Assembly (NCBI GenBank): GCA_963678675.1
Contig: OY783196.1
Span: 30,296,827 to 30,360,826, forward strand
From: Xiphydria camelus
Taxonomy: Eukaryota > Arthropoda > Insecta > Hymenoptera > Xiphydriidae
Length of the DNA stretch: 64,000 bases
Direction of reading: 5' to 3'
The position numbers and the translations under genes were made by a program. Numbering within the stretch: the first letter of the stretch is position 1; every line of letters begins with the position of its first letter. Under the pieces are notes generated by a model, which was not told the origin of the DNA, made no database searches, and saw nothing but the letters and a program-made list of their open reading frames with translations. Positions 1 to 12,601 of the stretch are shown here, piece after piece.

Positions 1-2802
1 GTTCGCGGTGTGACGGCACCGTCGTGATTTCTTTTCAAATTTATCTACCGCGTCGTCGTTCTTTTCCCGCCGCGCCGTCACCGCGTACACCTAGGTACGT
101 GCACCAACCGCATCGCGGCGCGCGCCCACGCGCGAGTAATACGCGCAGCGCCTAAAAAACCGCGAAATCCTCGTTCCGACCGCATGAATTATGAATCGTT
201 CGTAAATTTCCGCCGCTATTCGCTTCACGCGAGAGACGCAAAGCACCTTCTCCCCTGTCGACTGCGCATACTCTCCCCGCGTGTCTCGGCGCAGCCGCAC
301 TCGAGGCACATTCCGCGCGACAATCCGTGTTCGCCTGGTAACTCTCTTCTCTCGTCGAACGGTCGGAGAGAGAATTCAGGGGTTTTAAGTAATTCTCTTT
401 TAGCGCAGATATGAAAAAAGTGGGACAAATCACTAATCCCGTGTTTTTTCGTCATTCGTTTTCGGCTTTATCTGAGCTGGAGAACGACATTCAGAAATGC
501 AGCTACGTCATCGTGCTGCGAGTCTATCTCTCTCGCACTCGCAACTTAGCATATGTAAGTGCGTTTCTCTGGCGTTTCGATGACGTCACGATATCGCAGA
601 GAGAAGCGCATTTATAACACTGCGAATAATTAATTTTTCGGATATTTCCTTTTTCGCGTGATATCGAATATGTACGCGGATTACAGATTGAATTTTGAAA
701 TATGAATATTTTTTGATTTGAAGACCGAATTCGCGTGAAGGCGACCTTCCGCGCTAAAATTCATCCTACGCGTCGGCGAAGAGGCTCCCCCTTTTCTTTC
801 CCCTTGAACAAACGACGAGCGACACGCGAGTCGACAGCTTACAGCGTCCGCTCGCGGAGGCTCGTCCCGAGCCGATGGTTTAGGGTTTCCACCACGCGCC
901 GCGAAACGCCGGTTGTCGAGCCGTCTCCGACGGGTCTCTCCGCTTCGAAGTCTTAGAGAATTTCTCGTAGGCACGGTTTCTCTCTCTTTTTCTTGCGCAC
1001 GCGCGCGTTACCTCCCCGTCGCGTTCTTCTTCTTTGGCGAGGAAGACACGCGCGCGGGAGGAGCTTTTGCGCGGATGTTCCCGCTTTGGCATCTATACGA
1101 GCGGCTCGGATGCGCTTCCTCTTCCGTGTCTCCGCATTGCGCATCGACGCGGGGGATATCTTCAGGCGACTATGACTTAGTTTTCTTCGGACGGCTAAAT
1201 ACTATACGTTTATAGCTGTAATTAGAAATGCTGGTACTTGTATATACTACGATGTGGAAACGGACTTATAATATTCGAATACTACATTTGCCTGCATCAA
1301 CGCTCGATGGAAACGTTCTCTAAATGTACACTCGGTAATGTCGATATTTATAAATACAGCATTTTTAGCGTCCGATGAGAACGCAGTCCATCTTCCGCGA
1401 CTAAGAGTGGAGATGAAATTGCTGAAATTATCTCAGAGCGCTTTCCAGCGGGAGAAGCGTTGCACCGAGAGAAATTAAGGCTCGCCCTTTTCTTCCTAAC
1501 CATATTTACGATCTCCCCCGTAATCACGCGGTCTTCTCGACCGTATATTTACGGTCTTGTTAACCGTGACTTACGATCGACGTCTTATTTTACCATTGTA
1601 CTCGGCATGCGATATTTTTCTCGCGTCGCACGCGCGATTGACTTACGTACGCGACTCTCGCGGTTTCCGCGTTCGGCACGATCGTTCTCCAATCCTCGCG
1701 AATCGTTTCTCTCGCTCGAGAGAAAATATGCGCGCCGATCGGAGCGCTCGGCGTAATTGCACCCTTTCTATGACGGGAGCGCGCGCGCGAGAGAAAGAGA
1801 CGGAAATTTCAACAATCGGCATCGACCGCGGGCATCGCTAACGATAAGTACCCGCGTACCTGTACTTACGCGGCGCCATCGACACGTTCGCGGAATTTAC
1901 CGCGGCCGACTCTCGCGTGCGAGCACATCACACGTGCGAAACGCGCCGCGGGAAAAACGCGGCAGCGCCGCCCGCGCGCGGCGAAAGCGCGTTTCCAGCG
2001 TCGATCGCGCGGAGAAACGTAGAAACACGTGTCATTAGGACCCCCCTGTCGGGGGGAGGATGGCGGCGTCGCGCGATTCGAGGTGCGGCGCTGTGGCGGC
2101 GCGAAGAAAGAGTAATAAGCGCCGCGGCATTGAGCGTAATAAAATTGAAGCGGACAACGGTATTCGCGCGGTACACTCGGAGCATCGCAGTCGTGACGCC
2201 AAGGTCGCAGGTCGCCGCGCGCGCTGCACCTTGCACCTCCACCTTCGCGGCAGGAATCGCGCAGCCGTGTCTGGCCGCGGGCGAGAGTTGAAATTTAATG
2301 CATGCGCATAACTTGGAACGCGTACAACGCGGCGCGACCAACGCCGGTCCGGTGCCGCGCAGGTCGTCTATCCGTTTGCACCGGCGCACAGTCCTGCCCT
2401 TTTGGGGTGAGTCCCGCGCGAGTTCGACGCGACGGGCCGGACTCGGATAAATCACTCGAATATACGCGCGTGTGCCACCCGTAAACGTCAGCTCCGCGGA
2501 TACGTAGCAGGAGCGCGAGTCGCGCGCGCCCGCCCGCGCGTAATCGGGGTCGACATGAAGCGTCGCGCGCGGTTGAAACGAGACACTTGTTGGGCGTACG
2601 GCGAGACGAGTGCGCGTCCGGCCGTTGTATGGAATTATCGCGATACACATCCTACGTATTTCCTCGCGAAGAAATGAAATGAGGATTCTTCGATTTTCCA
2701 GGAAAATCTAGCCGATCGTTGGCGTTAAACGTAAATGTAGGGGAAAATCAGCGACTCGGGAAAGCCTTTCGCGAATTCGGTACACCGGGCGCTCACGTAC
2801 GC
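1..2802. other. Noncoding CpG-rich stretch
   Basis: No gene is recognisable. The stretch is rich in CGCG runs, with an AT-richer patch at about 1200-1400. Open frames here, including one of 240 codons on the minus strand at 1928-2650, are Arg/Ala-rich. That is what CpG-rich noncoding DNA gives, and no domain, splice-flanked exon or signal peptide is visible. Confidence 0.6.
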
Positions 2803-3412
2803 ACGCTGAGAAAAAAAAACGTAGGGTAGGCGTACCAGTTATAGCAACTTCCCAGATTTTTGTCTTATAACTAAGATATATGCTTTAAATTGCCTCCTTA
2901 AGGTTTAAAATCGCTGATCAAACAGTATAAGCTGACGTGACACAAATACATACACCTGGTTATTAATGGTGATGAGTGGCTATAATAGGGAAAATCGGCA
3001 GTTTTTCCTTTTTGTTTTTTTTTTTTTCATTTTACGGAAAGATCGTTATATTTTTTTCATGAATTGCTGCAAGAAAACTATACAATCTATCATTTAGCAC
3101 CATAGAATGTAACGATATGTTAATTCTTTACAAAATACAAGGCATGACATTTGAAAAATCCTTAAACATGGCTATAACTGGTACACCTACCCTAGTAGAT
3201 TATTGACTAAATTAACAGTCACGCGCGGGGGAACGCAGATCTAGTTACTTGAACTGACAATTCGGCAGACTCGACCGTCACTCGTTTCCGTCAAACAGTC
3301 GTCAATCGTTATAACGGAATTATTTAATACTTACAAGTAATTTGATCGGTGTTCCCCCGCCCGTAACCGACAATTTAGTCAAATCTACTAATTTTTCTCT
3401 CTCTGTTTGTAC
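2803..3412 (+). repeat. Interrupted MITE, family H1 copy 1
   Basis: This copy begins with CTGAGAAAAA and ends in a TCTCTCTG stretch. It matches the uninterrupted copy at 5027-5238: both contain the blocks GACTAAAT, GCAGAT, a CGTTATAAC core and a TTTAGTCAAAT-like end. It is split by a second element at 2825-3192. The CTGAGA/TCTC ends suggest a terminal-inverted-repeat DNA element without coding capacity. Confidence 0.6.
2825..3192. repeat. Nested TIR element inside H1 copy 1
   Basis: The inverted ends are GGTAGGCGTACCAGTTATAG on the left and its near-complement ending CTGGTACACCTACCC on the right. TAG is duplicated at both flanks (2822-2824 and 3193-3195). Removing it rejoins the H1 sequence, which is direct evidence that it inserted into a pre-existing repeat. 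No open frame; superfamily not determined. Confidence 0.7.
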
Positions 3413-5026
3413 TCGCGGCACCGTGAGCAAAAAAATGTCGCGTGCAATTCCAAAGCGAAAAATGCAACTTCCAGTCGAACGGCGCGAAAACAAAACGTTA
3501 ACCCCGCGCTCCGACGATGGTGGCGTTGTCGTCGATGGACGAGCGTGAAATAGAGGTGGAGTGGTGGGCACGGAGGGAGAGAAGAGCGAGAGGATTGGCG
3601 TAGTGGCCGAGGAGCGTGTAGCGTTACCCAGGTCCGCGCGGAGACTCGTTATTCTCAGGTTATAAAAGCATTACGCGCGGAGGGGTCGAGAGAACGACAC
3701 CGCGCGCCGTGCCGTACAAGTTGCCCGCGCGCGCGTGCTCTGCGACGCCGCGAGGTAAATGTCACGGGAGGAGAGCCCCGCCGCTCGCGGGATTCTTTGA
3801 TTTCGAGATCTCGCGGGGCGAACGCGAGAGAGGCGCCTCTCTCGGAGGCACGAGCGCGCGGCGTTGACCGGGACGAATAGAGCGTGGCCGGTGCCGATCA
3901 AAGATCGCGCGGAACAGAGAGGGAGAGAGAGAGAGACTCGCCGCTCTCGAATTCGTCTCGTTGCACCGCGCGCGCCTGCATGTGCTGCAGCACGGCACGC
4001 GGTAACGATAAAAAGGAAGGGCATCGCGCGCGCGACTAATGCGACGCATAAAGGCGAACTCGTGGCATTGATCGAATTGCAGTCGTGACCCTCGCCGAGC
4101 GCGTTCGCATCTTGACCTGCCTCAATTCTTTTATTTCGCACTACACGCGCGGCACGGCGCGCCGGACTCGCGCTACACGCACGCTGTTCCGCGGAGCTCA
4201 GCGGCGGCGAGTCACTCTCTGCGGCGCGCGCAGCGCGGTGGTGTCGGAGGTTGGGGAACGACCGCGCGCGCGGTCGTGACGCACGACTTTGTCCGAGACA
4301 AATCGAAAGTCGAAAGTTTCCCGGCTCGGAGAACACGCGCGGGCATCCGATCGGGAGAAAAATCGAACTCGCGAGACGGACCCAGTTTTTTCAATGTTTC
4401 ATTGAAAAATTTAGACAAATCTTTATCGTTGGCACATTTTTGCGTGTCGTAGTTCTTCACGTGTATACATATATCGGTGCATATGTCGGCGTACGGCTAC
4501 CAAAGTAAGCGCGCGTTTCTCATTCGGTTGAGCCGAGTGGCTTTGTTCGTCGCTATCGTTGCAGATTGGGAATGTCACGGCGCGCGCGTTCCGTCGTGAT
4601 AAGAAAATCGCGCAATATTTACTTTCGCGGGCAAAGCAACGCCAGTGTTGAGGCGATACAGGCGAGACGCATGCGAAAGAGGGGGGTTGAGGGGAGAGGA
4701 GACGTGTGCTTTCATACGAGGGTTTCTATATGCACATATACAGCCGGTCACGCGCCTCCGGGATAACAACGGCGGAATCTGATTTCGCGGTATTTACAAG
4801 CCAGCATTTTGCCAGCCGATCCGATCCAACATATAATCGGGCAGCGATCCCTGGAATCGTTCCGTGTGCACGATCCGTTACGCGGAACGAATGATTTCAC
4901 TCGATCGTCGCGCGACGATCGGTAGACGCCTTCGCGTGCGGCGAAAGAAAGCTCGATCTTTCGGTAGAATTTGGGGAGGGTGCTCGATGATTCGTTCCTT
5001 GACAATAATTGGCGATCATTCATAAT
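3413..5026. other. Noncoding CpG-rich stretch
   Basis: No gene seen. A TATAAAA at 3661-3667 sits in GC-rich DNA, but there is no CAGT-type initiator 30-35 bp downstream and no convincing coding exon follows, so no promoter is called. Confidence 0.55.
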
Positions 5027-5238
5027 GGGAGAAAAAATGTAGTAGCTTTGACTAAATCGATGGGGAAATGCAGATTCAGTTATTTGGACTAATAATTGAC
5101 AAGAATGGACTATAAACTGTTTCCTTCGAATAGCCGTTAATCGTTATAACCAAATTTACCAGTCGGAGCAATTAATTCTGCATTCCCTCACCCATGAACG
5201 CAGATTTAATCGAATATACCATTTTTATCTCTCAGTGC
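5027..5238 (+). repeat. MITE, family H1 copy 2 (uninterrupted)
   Basis: A repeat of about 210 bp starting GAGAAAAAATGTAGTAG and ending TATCTCTCAGTG, with internal partial symmetry (ATGCAGATT against its complement near the right end). It is the only intact copy in the window and serves as the reference for the interrupted copies at 2803-3412 and 13797-14385. Confidence 0.65.
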
Positions 5239-6242
5239 GTGCAATGAAATCGGTATTCGCGCTTGATCGGGAATATTATTTTTCGATGAAACCGAACGTA
5301 GGAGGAAGAATAAATCGAAAAAAAATGGGAAATCCCATTCGTCGTTGCTTCGTCCCAGCGTCTGGCCTATATTATAATTTTCTCGGCTCGATCCTCAACC
5401 CTCGCAGGGAAGGAAAAAGGTAGAGGAGAGCCGCGCGCTCGACCACGCGTTTCGCGCGACGTCGCTCGTGCGGCGGCGAACGATGCGGGTTGGCGGGAGG
5501 ACCGCGTTGCGCGAGTATTCGTAGCCGCGGCGTCGTAAAATTGGAACGGCGCTTCGCGCTCTTTTTAAACGGATGCTCCAATTCAAACCGGCGCGACGGC
5601 GCGACCTTTGCGTCGAATTTGGAACCTCTCCTCGATTCGCTTCCGAGCGAGTTCTCTGTACTACTCGTCTTACGAAATTTGCTTTATCTCGTCGATCGAA
5701 ACTCCCGATTGATTTAATTTTTCCGCCCCCCTCACGTCGACTGTGGACGTAAGAATGCACCGTCTACGCAGGGCCGGTGTATAGCGCCGTTTAATGGAAG
5801 GTCGAACGGAGAGGAGGTAGAGCATCCCGCGTGTTATGTATGCGGTAAGCGCGAGGCGCTGCACCGGCCACTCGGCCAGCGCTTGTAAAGGGGAAGAAAC
5901 TGCGTGGCCGCGCCTACACCGGCACATCGCACCGGTAATTGGCTCGCATTGTTTGTTCACGGATGGCAGAGTATGTTAACATCTTCTCCCGCATACGCGT
6001 CTCGGCGGCTTTCATCTAAACTTATCCCGCGTCGAATTTATCATTGTAATAGCGTTCCTCGAGGGCGGAGTCGATATCGGTAACGGGGGTTAAGCGAGCG
6101 AGAGGAACGGGGCGAATATTTTTTTTCTAATGTAAACATTCCCCGGGAAGATATTTATCGACCGGTCGTTCCTCTCGTCGACTCAGCTCGCGGGATCAAC
6201 GGCGCGTGGATTTGGCCCGTCGGTCGGTGGACGAAAGTCGAT
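5239..6242. other. Noncoding stretch
   Basis: No gene, RNA or further repeat recognised. Short overlapping open frames on both strands are Arg/Ser-rich and have no domain signature. Confidence 0.5.
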
Positions 6243-6827
6243 TTAACCCTTCGTTGCTCACGTGGGGTGTAGGCGACACCTCAGCCTCCTTTTTTTGCGT
6301 GCCACGCCTAGAGTTTTTTTTTCGCGGTTGGCACTTTCAGTACCTTTCGAGAACATTTCATTAAAGAACTTGGCACCAAAAGCGCAAGACAAAACCGCGA
6401 ATTTGTTTATCCGACAGAACGCTGCAAAGTGTTAAAAAGTGATTTTTAACAATCTGTAATTAACTTCATATTTAATATTTTTCTATAAAACTTGTTCCAA
6501 TTTGTTAATTTGTCCCTCGTTAATAAAACGAGAGTATGATAACTATCCTCCGTCTATTTTTTAATAAAAATCGGCAGGGAGATCTGAGCGTCTGAAAACC
6601 GAGACCTCATGTACCAAGACTTTTTATTTTCAATTAGAAAATTACGAAATTAATTTTTTTAAATATTGAGATCATTAGGCAATATCTCAAGCTTTAAAAT
6701 AGAAAAAAAAAGTATTTAAAAAATTTCAATTTTTCATCAAGAAAACGTAAATTTTTAACTGGAGTGTAGGGTACACCCCAGGTGAGCTCTTACGTTTCAA
6801 AACCCCACGTGAGTAACGAAGGGTTAA
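6243..6827. mobile_element. TTAA-flanked MITE (piggyBac-type), family A
   Basis: A 577-bp element bounded by TTAA on both sides (6243-6246 and 6824-6827). Terminal inverted repeats are CCCTTCGTTGCTCACGTGGG and its near-complement CCCACGTGAGTAACGAAGGG. TTAA target duplication with CCCT-starting ends is the hallmark of piggyBac-superfamily transposons. The AT-rich interior has no transposase, so it is non-autonomous. Confidence 0.8.
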
Positions 6828-7994
6828 ATGACGTAATGTGTCGTATAGCTTCCAGATCGCGAGGATACGCGTGACGTTATCTCGCGCACGTACCCGAAGT
6901 CGGCGGCTGGATCGGTACATTGTACTCGTATCGGTCCGCGAAGGTACTCCCCCGATCGATCGATCCATGCAGAGATCTGGTAGCGGAACTCGAGTGCGCC
7001 ATTCTTATCCTTTCGCTTGATCGATTACGCCCGCTTCTTGCGTAATACATCGGATTTAATTAAGTCGATCGCTAACGAGTCCCCGCGTTCTTTCGCGACG
7101 ATCGACGCGATTCGCTTCGCGAGCCGAGCAATTCCTCGTGTCTACGATCGATGTTATCTCATCGCGGTGGATCGTCATTATTACAATCGCCTTCACTTTT
7201 CATCAACCTCGCCGCTAGATAACAACATCGCGCGCATTATGCGCTCGTCGAACGACGACGATTGGCGCGACGGCGAACAAGGACTCCCCTTGTATTGTGC
7301 TTTCTTTGCTCGTGGCGGCAGGACGGAGAGAAAAAAGTCGGACGCGCGCGCAACGCCCCCTTTCCGATCGGCCTATCTCTTTGTCTCGACTCGTCCCGGT
7401 GGAGGTTTCTACCCCGCGGGTTTCACCTAGCTTCGCACGCGCGCATACACACGCCGCGTAGATGTAACCGCGTGGATGCCGCGTACAGCGACCGCGCGCA
7501 ACGTTTCCGCATATTGTTTCTTGATAAATGAGAAAAGTGTTTAAACGGACTCCGCGCGGCGGCGGCGGCGGCGCTCCACCCGGCCGCGGATCACGATTAT
7601 ATTGTTACGGTGGGTATGCGAACCGCTCTATCCATTACGGCGAATAAAATAGAGATGTATTGTCTTTACACGGGGAAGTTGTACGCCCGCGAGGTACAAT
7701 GCCATTTATTACTCGCCGGTATAACGACGGGGTATACCTACGCGCTCGTCCACGGCGACTCGCGTTCAGGAAACGCGAAATCATATTCGCGCCGGTGGTC
7801 TTTGATTTAACCCCTTCGTTTTTAGGCGTAGAGACGTGCGTGATCAATTCTTCGTGAGGCTGTCGCATTCGTCTGATTCGATATAAATACGTTGATCTTT
7901 GATAGGCGAAAAAAAAGAAAGAAGCTAAATAAAAAGTAGAAGGACGCTACTCTAATCTCGAAGGCTTATACAGAAATGCAACGCCGTATCGTGC
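6828..7994. other. Noncoding stretch
   Basis: No gene recognised. Contains a short GGC/GCG run near 7555-7575. Open frames lack domains. Confidence 0.5.
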
Positions 7995-8397
7995 ATATCG
8001 TCGGTCTTATCACGTAAGGGAGTATCTCAGAAAATTTGAAAATTGAGTTAAGACCGCCAATAGGTTGCTCTCTCTCTCTTAAGCCTTATATTTTTATCTC
8101 ACGACCCGGCGTAGGTACCTCAACATTTTATACTTTTGCTCCCCATATATATTTTCCGTCGTATCTCAAAATAATCAAAATTGAAATCTCACGTATAGTA
8201 GGCCTAACTCAGGATAGGCCCATACGTGTGATTTAAAAGGCATTCAAGCGCATAATTTTATACATAAAAAAAATCACCAAGCTATACAAATAATTGCAGG
8301 GCTTATTCACAATGAAAAATCGTAAAATATTTAAAATCGCTCTCCCGAGAAATTATCAAAACTGAGATACGCCCTTACGTGATAAGACCGACGATAT
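7995..8397. repeat. TIR element with GTCGGTCTTATCACG ends
   Basis: The left end ATATCGTCGGTCTTATCACG is mirrored by CGTGATAAGACCGACGATAT on the right; the inverted match runs about 35 bp on each side, continuing through GTAAGGG and GTATCTCAG. Length is about 400 bp and the interior is noncoding. ATAT at both outer edges may belong to the target duplication. Superfamily not determined. Confidence 0.75.
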
Positions 8398-9251
8398 ATT
8401 GCAGATCACAAGTGAAAACGCGTCGCGCGAATCAATTCGTATCTCGAAAAAAAAGCCGTCCTTTTATTTTGAATACCTACCTAATCGCGCAGCTGTCGCG
8501 TCTCGTGTCGTAGCTGAGCGTCGCGCGCGTTATTATGAGAAGAGTCGACGCTTTCCTCGAAGAGCAACATCGACGCGCTTCCGAGGAAGGCGCTTCGCGT
8601 TGGGAGCTCGCATGCGCGCGCGCATACGTACTCCAGTTACGCCACGAGACGAGAGAGCATTGCGCTACGAGATTAATCAATCTCCAGAGGACTCTTTCTC
8701 GATCCGTTCGTCGACGCTGTTATCTCCTCGACGTCGTCGTTGTCGCATTTGGCATCGGCTCTCCGCGGCGACGACGACCGTGCGTATTCCACGTCACAAT
8801 GGTGTGAAGTTCCACGTGGTCGAACCTCTACGGCGCTGCCGCCGGGGAACTTTGCGTCTCCTTTAATTACTTTCACCGTACGGACAGCTGCGCGCGCGCG
8901 CGCGCGCGCGGTAGAACGACGCGCGGGTAATTAATTTTTTCTCTTGTTTACCATTGGCCGATCAGTTCTACTCTTCACTCTTCATCAACGGTTACCTAAC
9001 CGGTCTAATTAATTTAGGCGGCCGAGCCGCTCTCCGTATTATCGTCGCCGCGACCGTTATCTGTACGCTGCAGCCGAAAGACGGGGCGGATGCTGCGCTG
9101 TGGGATTTTGCTGCGAGCTGAGAAAGTCGCAGTCTCTCCGACGGCGCGTAGGTATACGGTGGCGATTTTTAATCGAGATATTTCTCAGCCCGTGATTGAT
9201 TTGTGGACGAAAATAGATCTTCGGCGTATCGTTCGTATCCAAATGTAACAT
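8398..9251. other. Noncoding stretch
   Basis: CpG-rich DNA. The 155-codon open frame at 8399-8866 is Arg-rich, starts inside the edge of the preceding repeat and has no domain, so no gene is called. Confidence 0.5.
8890..8911. repeat. (CG)n microsatellite
   Basis: An uninterrupted alternating CG run of about 21 bp. Such runs recur at about 13262-13279, 21658-21673 and 23558-23578, showing that CpG is not depleted in this intergenic DNA. Confidence 0.9.
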
Positions 9252-9510
9252 TAGGAGAAATAATTGCCAGCGTCGAAAAAATATTTCTTGAATCGAGAAC
9301 ATGATGACGTTAAACATTTTTAGGAACACGTATTTTTTATCGAAGACTACACCTTTGTCGGGACCAGAAATTTGTTCTGCTCGAAAAAAACAATTAAGTA
9401 GGTACTTGATCTTATTAAATATTTTCTCGTGCGAGGAAAACCATTCCCGGAATTACGTCATGCTTTTTATCGGAGAAAACACTTTTTTGGCACCAACAAC
9501 TCGATTTATC
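9252..9510. repeat. Dispersed repeat, family J copy 1
   Basis: Starts AGGAGAAATAATTGCCAG. The middle carries the family blocks TTCTTGAATCGAGAAC, CTCGTGCGAGGAAAACCAT and ATCGGAGAAAACACTTTTTT followed by GGCACCAA. It resembles the copies near 15.2-15.5, 17.3-17.7 and 39.9-40.2 kb. Diverged and noncoding. Confidence 0.6.
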
Positions 9511-12371
9511 GAGAACAACTTTTGACGACGTTCTTTATGTCCGGATGAATTGTTTTTTTCTTCGAGTACATCGACGAGCAGAATAATGATAGTCACGCTT
9601 ATCGCGCGGACACACATGCCGCAAGTTTAATCTCGGATGCGAGAAAGTCGCGCGACGTCGTCCGCACGCCCGCGGCGATATATCGACGCCGGTTTAAAAG
9701 CTCGACTTTTTTCATCGCGGCCCTACATCGTCGCGCACGCCGAGCGTGAACTTAAGGGACGCGCGAGTGGGATCGGCGAAAGGAATGCATTTCTTGTGCG
9801 GGGCTCTCGCGCGTGTAGGACCGCGGGCGCGCAGCGGTGTGCGACCTAGAAACACATTATCGCGATACGTTCTGCACGCCGACCCACTGGACATGACACG
9901 CCCAGCAATTCGAGGCGATGTTCCGCGTTTTATCGGTTTTGTTCGCGTATCGCGGCGGATGTTCCGTGTCACAATTAGCGCGCGGACGAACTCTCGAAAG
10001 CGATAGCTGTTAAATACGCCCGGGTTGTTGTTCGTTTCTCACGTCGCGCGCGATAGGAAACGCGCGGAGAAAGGAGCCGAGCGATTATCGCCGCGGGCTG
10101 ATCGCCGGGAAGAAATCTCGTTAGCGATTCGATTGAAATTAAAATTTCGACGCCGTGTCGTCGTGCGCCTATCTCGCTCGCGTCGAATCCGGAGCGGGGA
10201 ATCGCTGGAATCTGTATCGAACGCGTGCGATATATCGCTAAATTATTCGGATAAAAGCGCATCGCGCGCGCGCAACGCCCGAGGGCGATATTCGTCGTAC
10301 CCAGAGGCTCGCTCGCGGCGGCGGCGTCTTTCCACATATTTCAACTTTTTCAGACTCCCGTACAGTTAATCGTTTCCGAGTGCGGTAGGCCTACTGGTTA
10401 GGTACCACCGCGACGCCGCCTACTGGTAATATTAACGCGCGATCCTCTCGGATGTGCGTGCGATAAATTTGTCATCGTCGCGGAGTCCGCGCGTAGACGT
10501 TTAGCCGCGCTTTGAAGATCCCTGAGCGACGATTATAGTAAATCAAGCGCGCGGTTAACCGAGACTTCGCGATCCAATGTGCAAGGAGGGGCGGGTTTCG
10601 AGTCGCGGCCGAAGAGGGACGCGGAGGGACAAGTCTTCGGAGTCGAGGTCGTTCCTTGCACTTTTGGCAGTTCTCAAAATATATCGTCGGATAGATTTTC
10701 CCCGAATAATCGAATATAATTGTCGCAGGCTGTGTAAACAAATTTGTACTTTTAATATACTTTTGTATACTTCAGGAGGATCGACTGTTTCTTTGGAGTC
10801 AAAAATGTGTTTGAAAAAAATGTTTTCACAGCGATCTGAAACTTTATGGAATAATAATTAAATTAATTATGGACCCATTTTATGCATCGTTCATGCCGAA
10901 AATCATTAGTACTCGTAAATAAAATATTGAAAAATGTATGCCGGACTATTAGAGCGTCAATGACTCCGGAATCGTTGTCAGAGGCTTCTTTTGTCAAACA
11001 TTTTAAAGAAAAATACAAAATTACAAATAATCTATGAAAACCTATAAAAACAACTCATAGGGAATGCTTAAGACACAAAACAGTTATTCGATTGATAATT
11101 CAGTATCATGGATATATGTGATTATAGTTTGGTCAACTTTAGAATAAAATAACGAAGAAACTAGACGGTCTATATTGCCCAAATTTTCGTATTAGTTGTG
11201 TAAAGTATTCGTGTATATCATATAAAAAAATTAGGGCTGTGTAAGTTGGTTTTCGTCTGACAGTCGAACTTCCTTAAAGCTTTCTTGTTGTACGCGATTA
11301 TGAAAATTAATATATTTTCTTATGAAACTTCCCTTATAAATTGTACAACGGAGTAAATCAGTGTTCATAACCACGTATCGAATACAAATCTTACACACGA
11401 TTCTATTAAATCGAATAGAAGTATTTCGTACAGTGTTGATAAAATTCTGCACGAGCAAAATCATTATAGCATCGCTATTGCCCTCCCTGCCCTTCGATTA
11501 TACCTTGCTCGGCTGAATCCGCCGTGACGGGGTCCCAGGCGTGTGTTTTTCGAAACTTTTTCATCGACTCCTCTCGAAGAGAAAAGCCGCGTATCTCATT
11601 CCCTTCGTCTGCATAACGGTACGTCTAAACCGTACGCGTACACGAACACTCGCCCGGGTACACGCGGCACGTAACGTACCGACGCGCGCGCGCCGTTTGC
11701 AAAGTAACGGAGTTAATTAAAATCGGCGAGGATGTTTTGTAAATCGCCGCGTCCCTTCGGCCTTACGACCATTAGTCAGGCGTACCTAGACATCGTACGC
11801 GCGGTAGCGCGGCCGCCGTACGCTCGCACGTGTTGCGGCTTCCCGTACCTGCAGCACGACGGCGATTTTGCGAAAACTCAAACCGCGGCTCTAATTCCGG
11901 ACTGTAATAATATGTTATTCCACGACGCCGTTTATAAACGTTCTATTTTCAGTCCAAGATGGACGGGAATAGTCATCCCGGTATATTATTACACGGACCC
12001 GCGGCGCGCTGACGCTCGTCGAGTTTTCGGAGATGCGACCGAATAAATAAAAGCTTCTCTATATCTGCGAGTGTCCCGCGCGAAAATCGACGATTGCGGT
12101 ATTCGCGCGGCTATTCTCGTTGCGCTTCTCGGTACTCTCTCTCTCTCTCTCTCTCGGGTAGGATCTGTTATCAAAATTCGATAGGATGAACACCTCGTCG
12201 AAAATCCAGACTCGTGCGATTACCAAAAACGAGTATATCTGACCTTCGCAAATTTTAATAACACACTCGGCAGGTATCACTGATAGACGCGATAAAGTGT
12301 CCACCGCGGCGCTTGGAACGCGTAGCGAGAAGGTAAGAAAAAAATACCGATCCAGAGATTTTTATACGCTA
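9511..12371. other. Noncoding stretch with AT-rich island
   Basis: No gene recognised. About 10730-11470 is markedly AT-rich compared with its surroundings and looks like inserted sequence, but I find no clear terminal repeats or transposase. The open frame at 11732-12046 (104 codons) shows no domain. Confidence 0.45.
12135..12155. repeat. (CT)n microsatellite
   Basis: About ten CT dinucleotides in a row. Confidence 0.9.
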
Positions 12372-12601
12372 CACTGAGAAAAATAAATGACGATTTCGAG
12401 TACCTAAACGCTTTTCCCGGCATTAGGTATTCGTGTCGACGGTTTGCTCGAGTCGAGTATATTCGAAATTTATAATATTTCTTCGCATTGAATAAAATTG
12501 ACTAAATCCGAGCAAGCACTACTCGACTCGAGCAAATCATCGACATGAACGCGGTACCGAGGAAACCATTTACTCGTATTCGCCATTTATTCTTCTCAGT
12601 G
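12372..12601. repeat. MITE with CACTGAGAA termini
   Basis: A 230-bp element. Its left end CACTGAGAAAAATAAATG pairs with CATTTATTCTTCTCAGTG at the right end. An inner pair, CTCGAGTCGAGTA and TACTCGACTCGAG-like, adds further symmetry. No coding capacity. Confidence 0.75.

Noticed and set aside
1928..2650. 240-codon open frame, minus strand
   Set aside because: Same composition bias; several competing frames on both strands; no recognisable motif.
3661..3667. TATAAAA as an orphan promoter
   Set aside because: No initiator at the right distance and no coding exon downstream.
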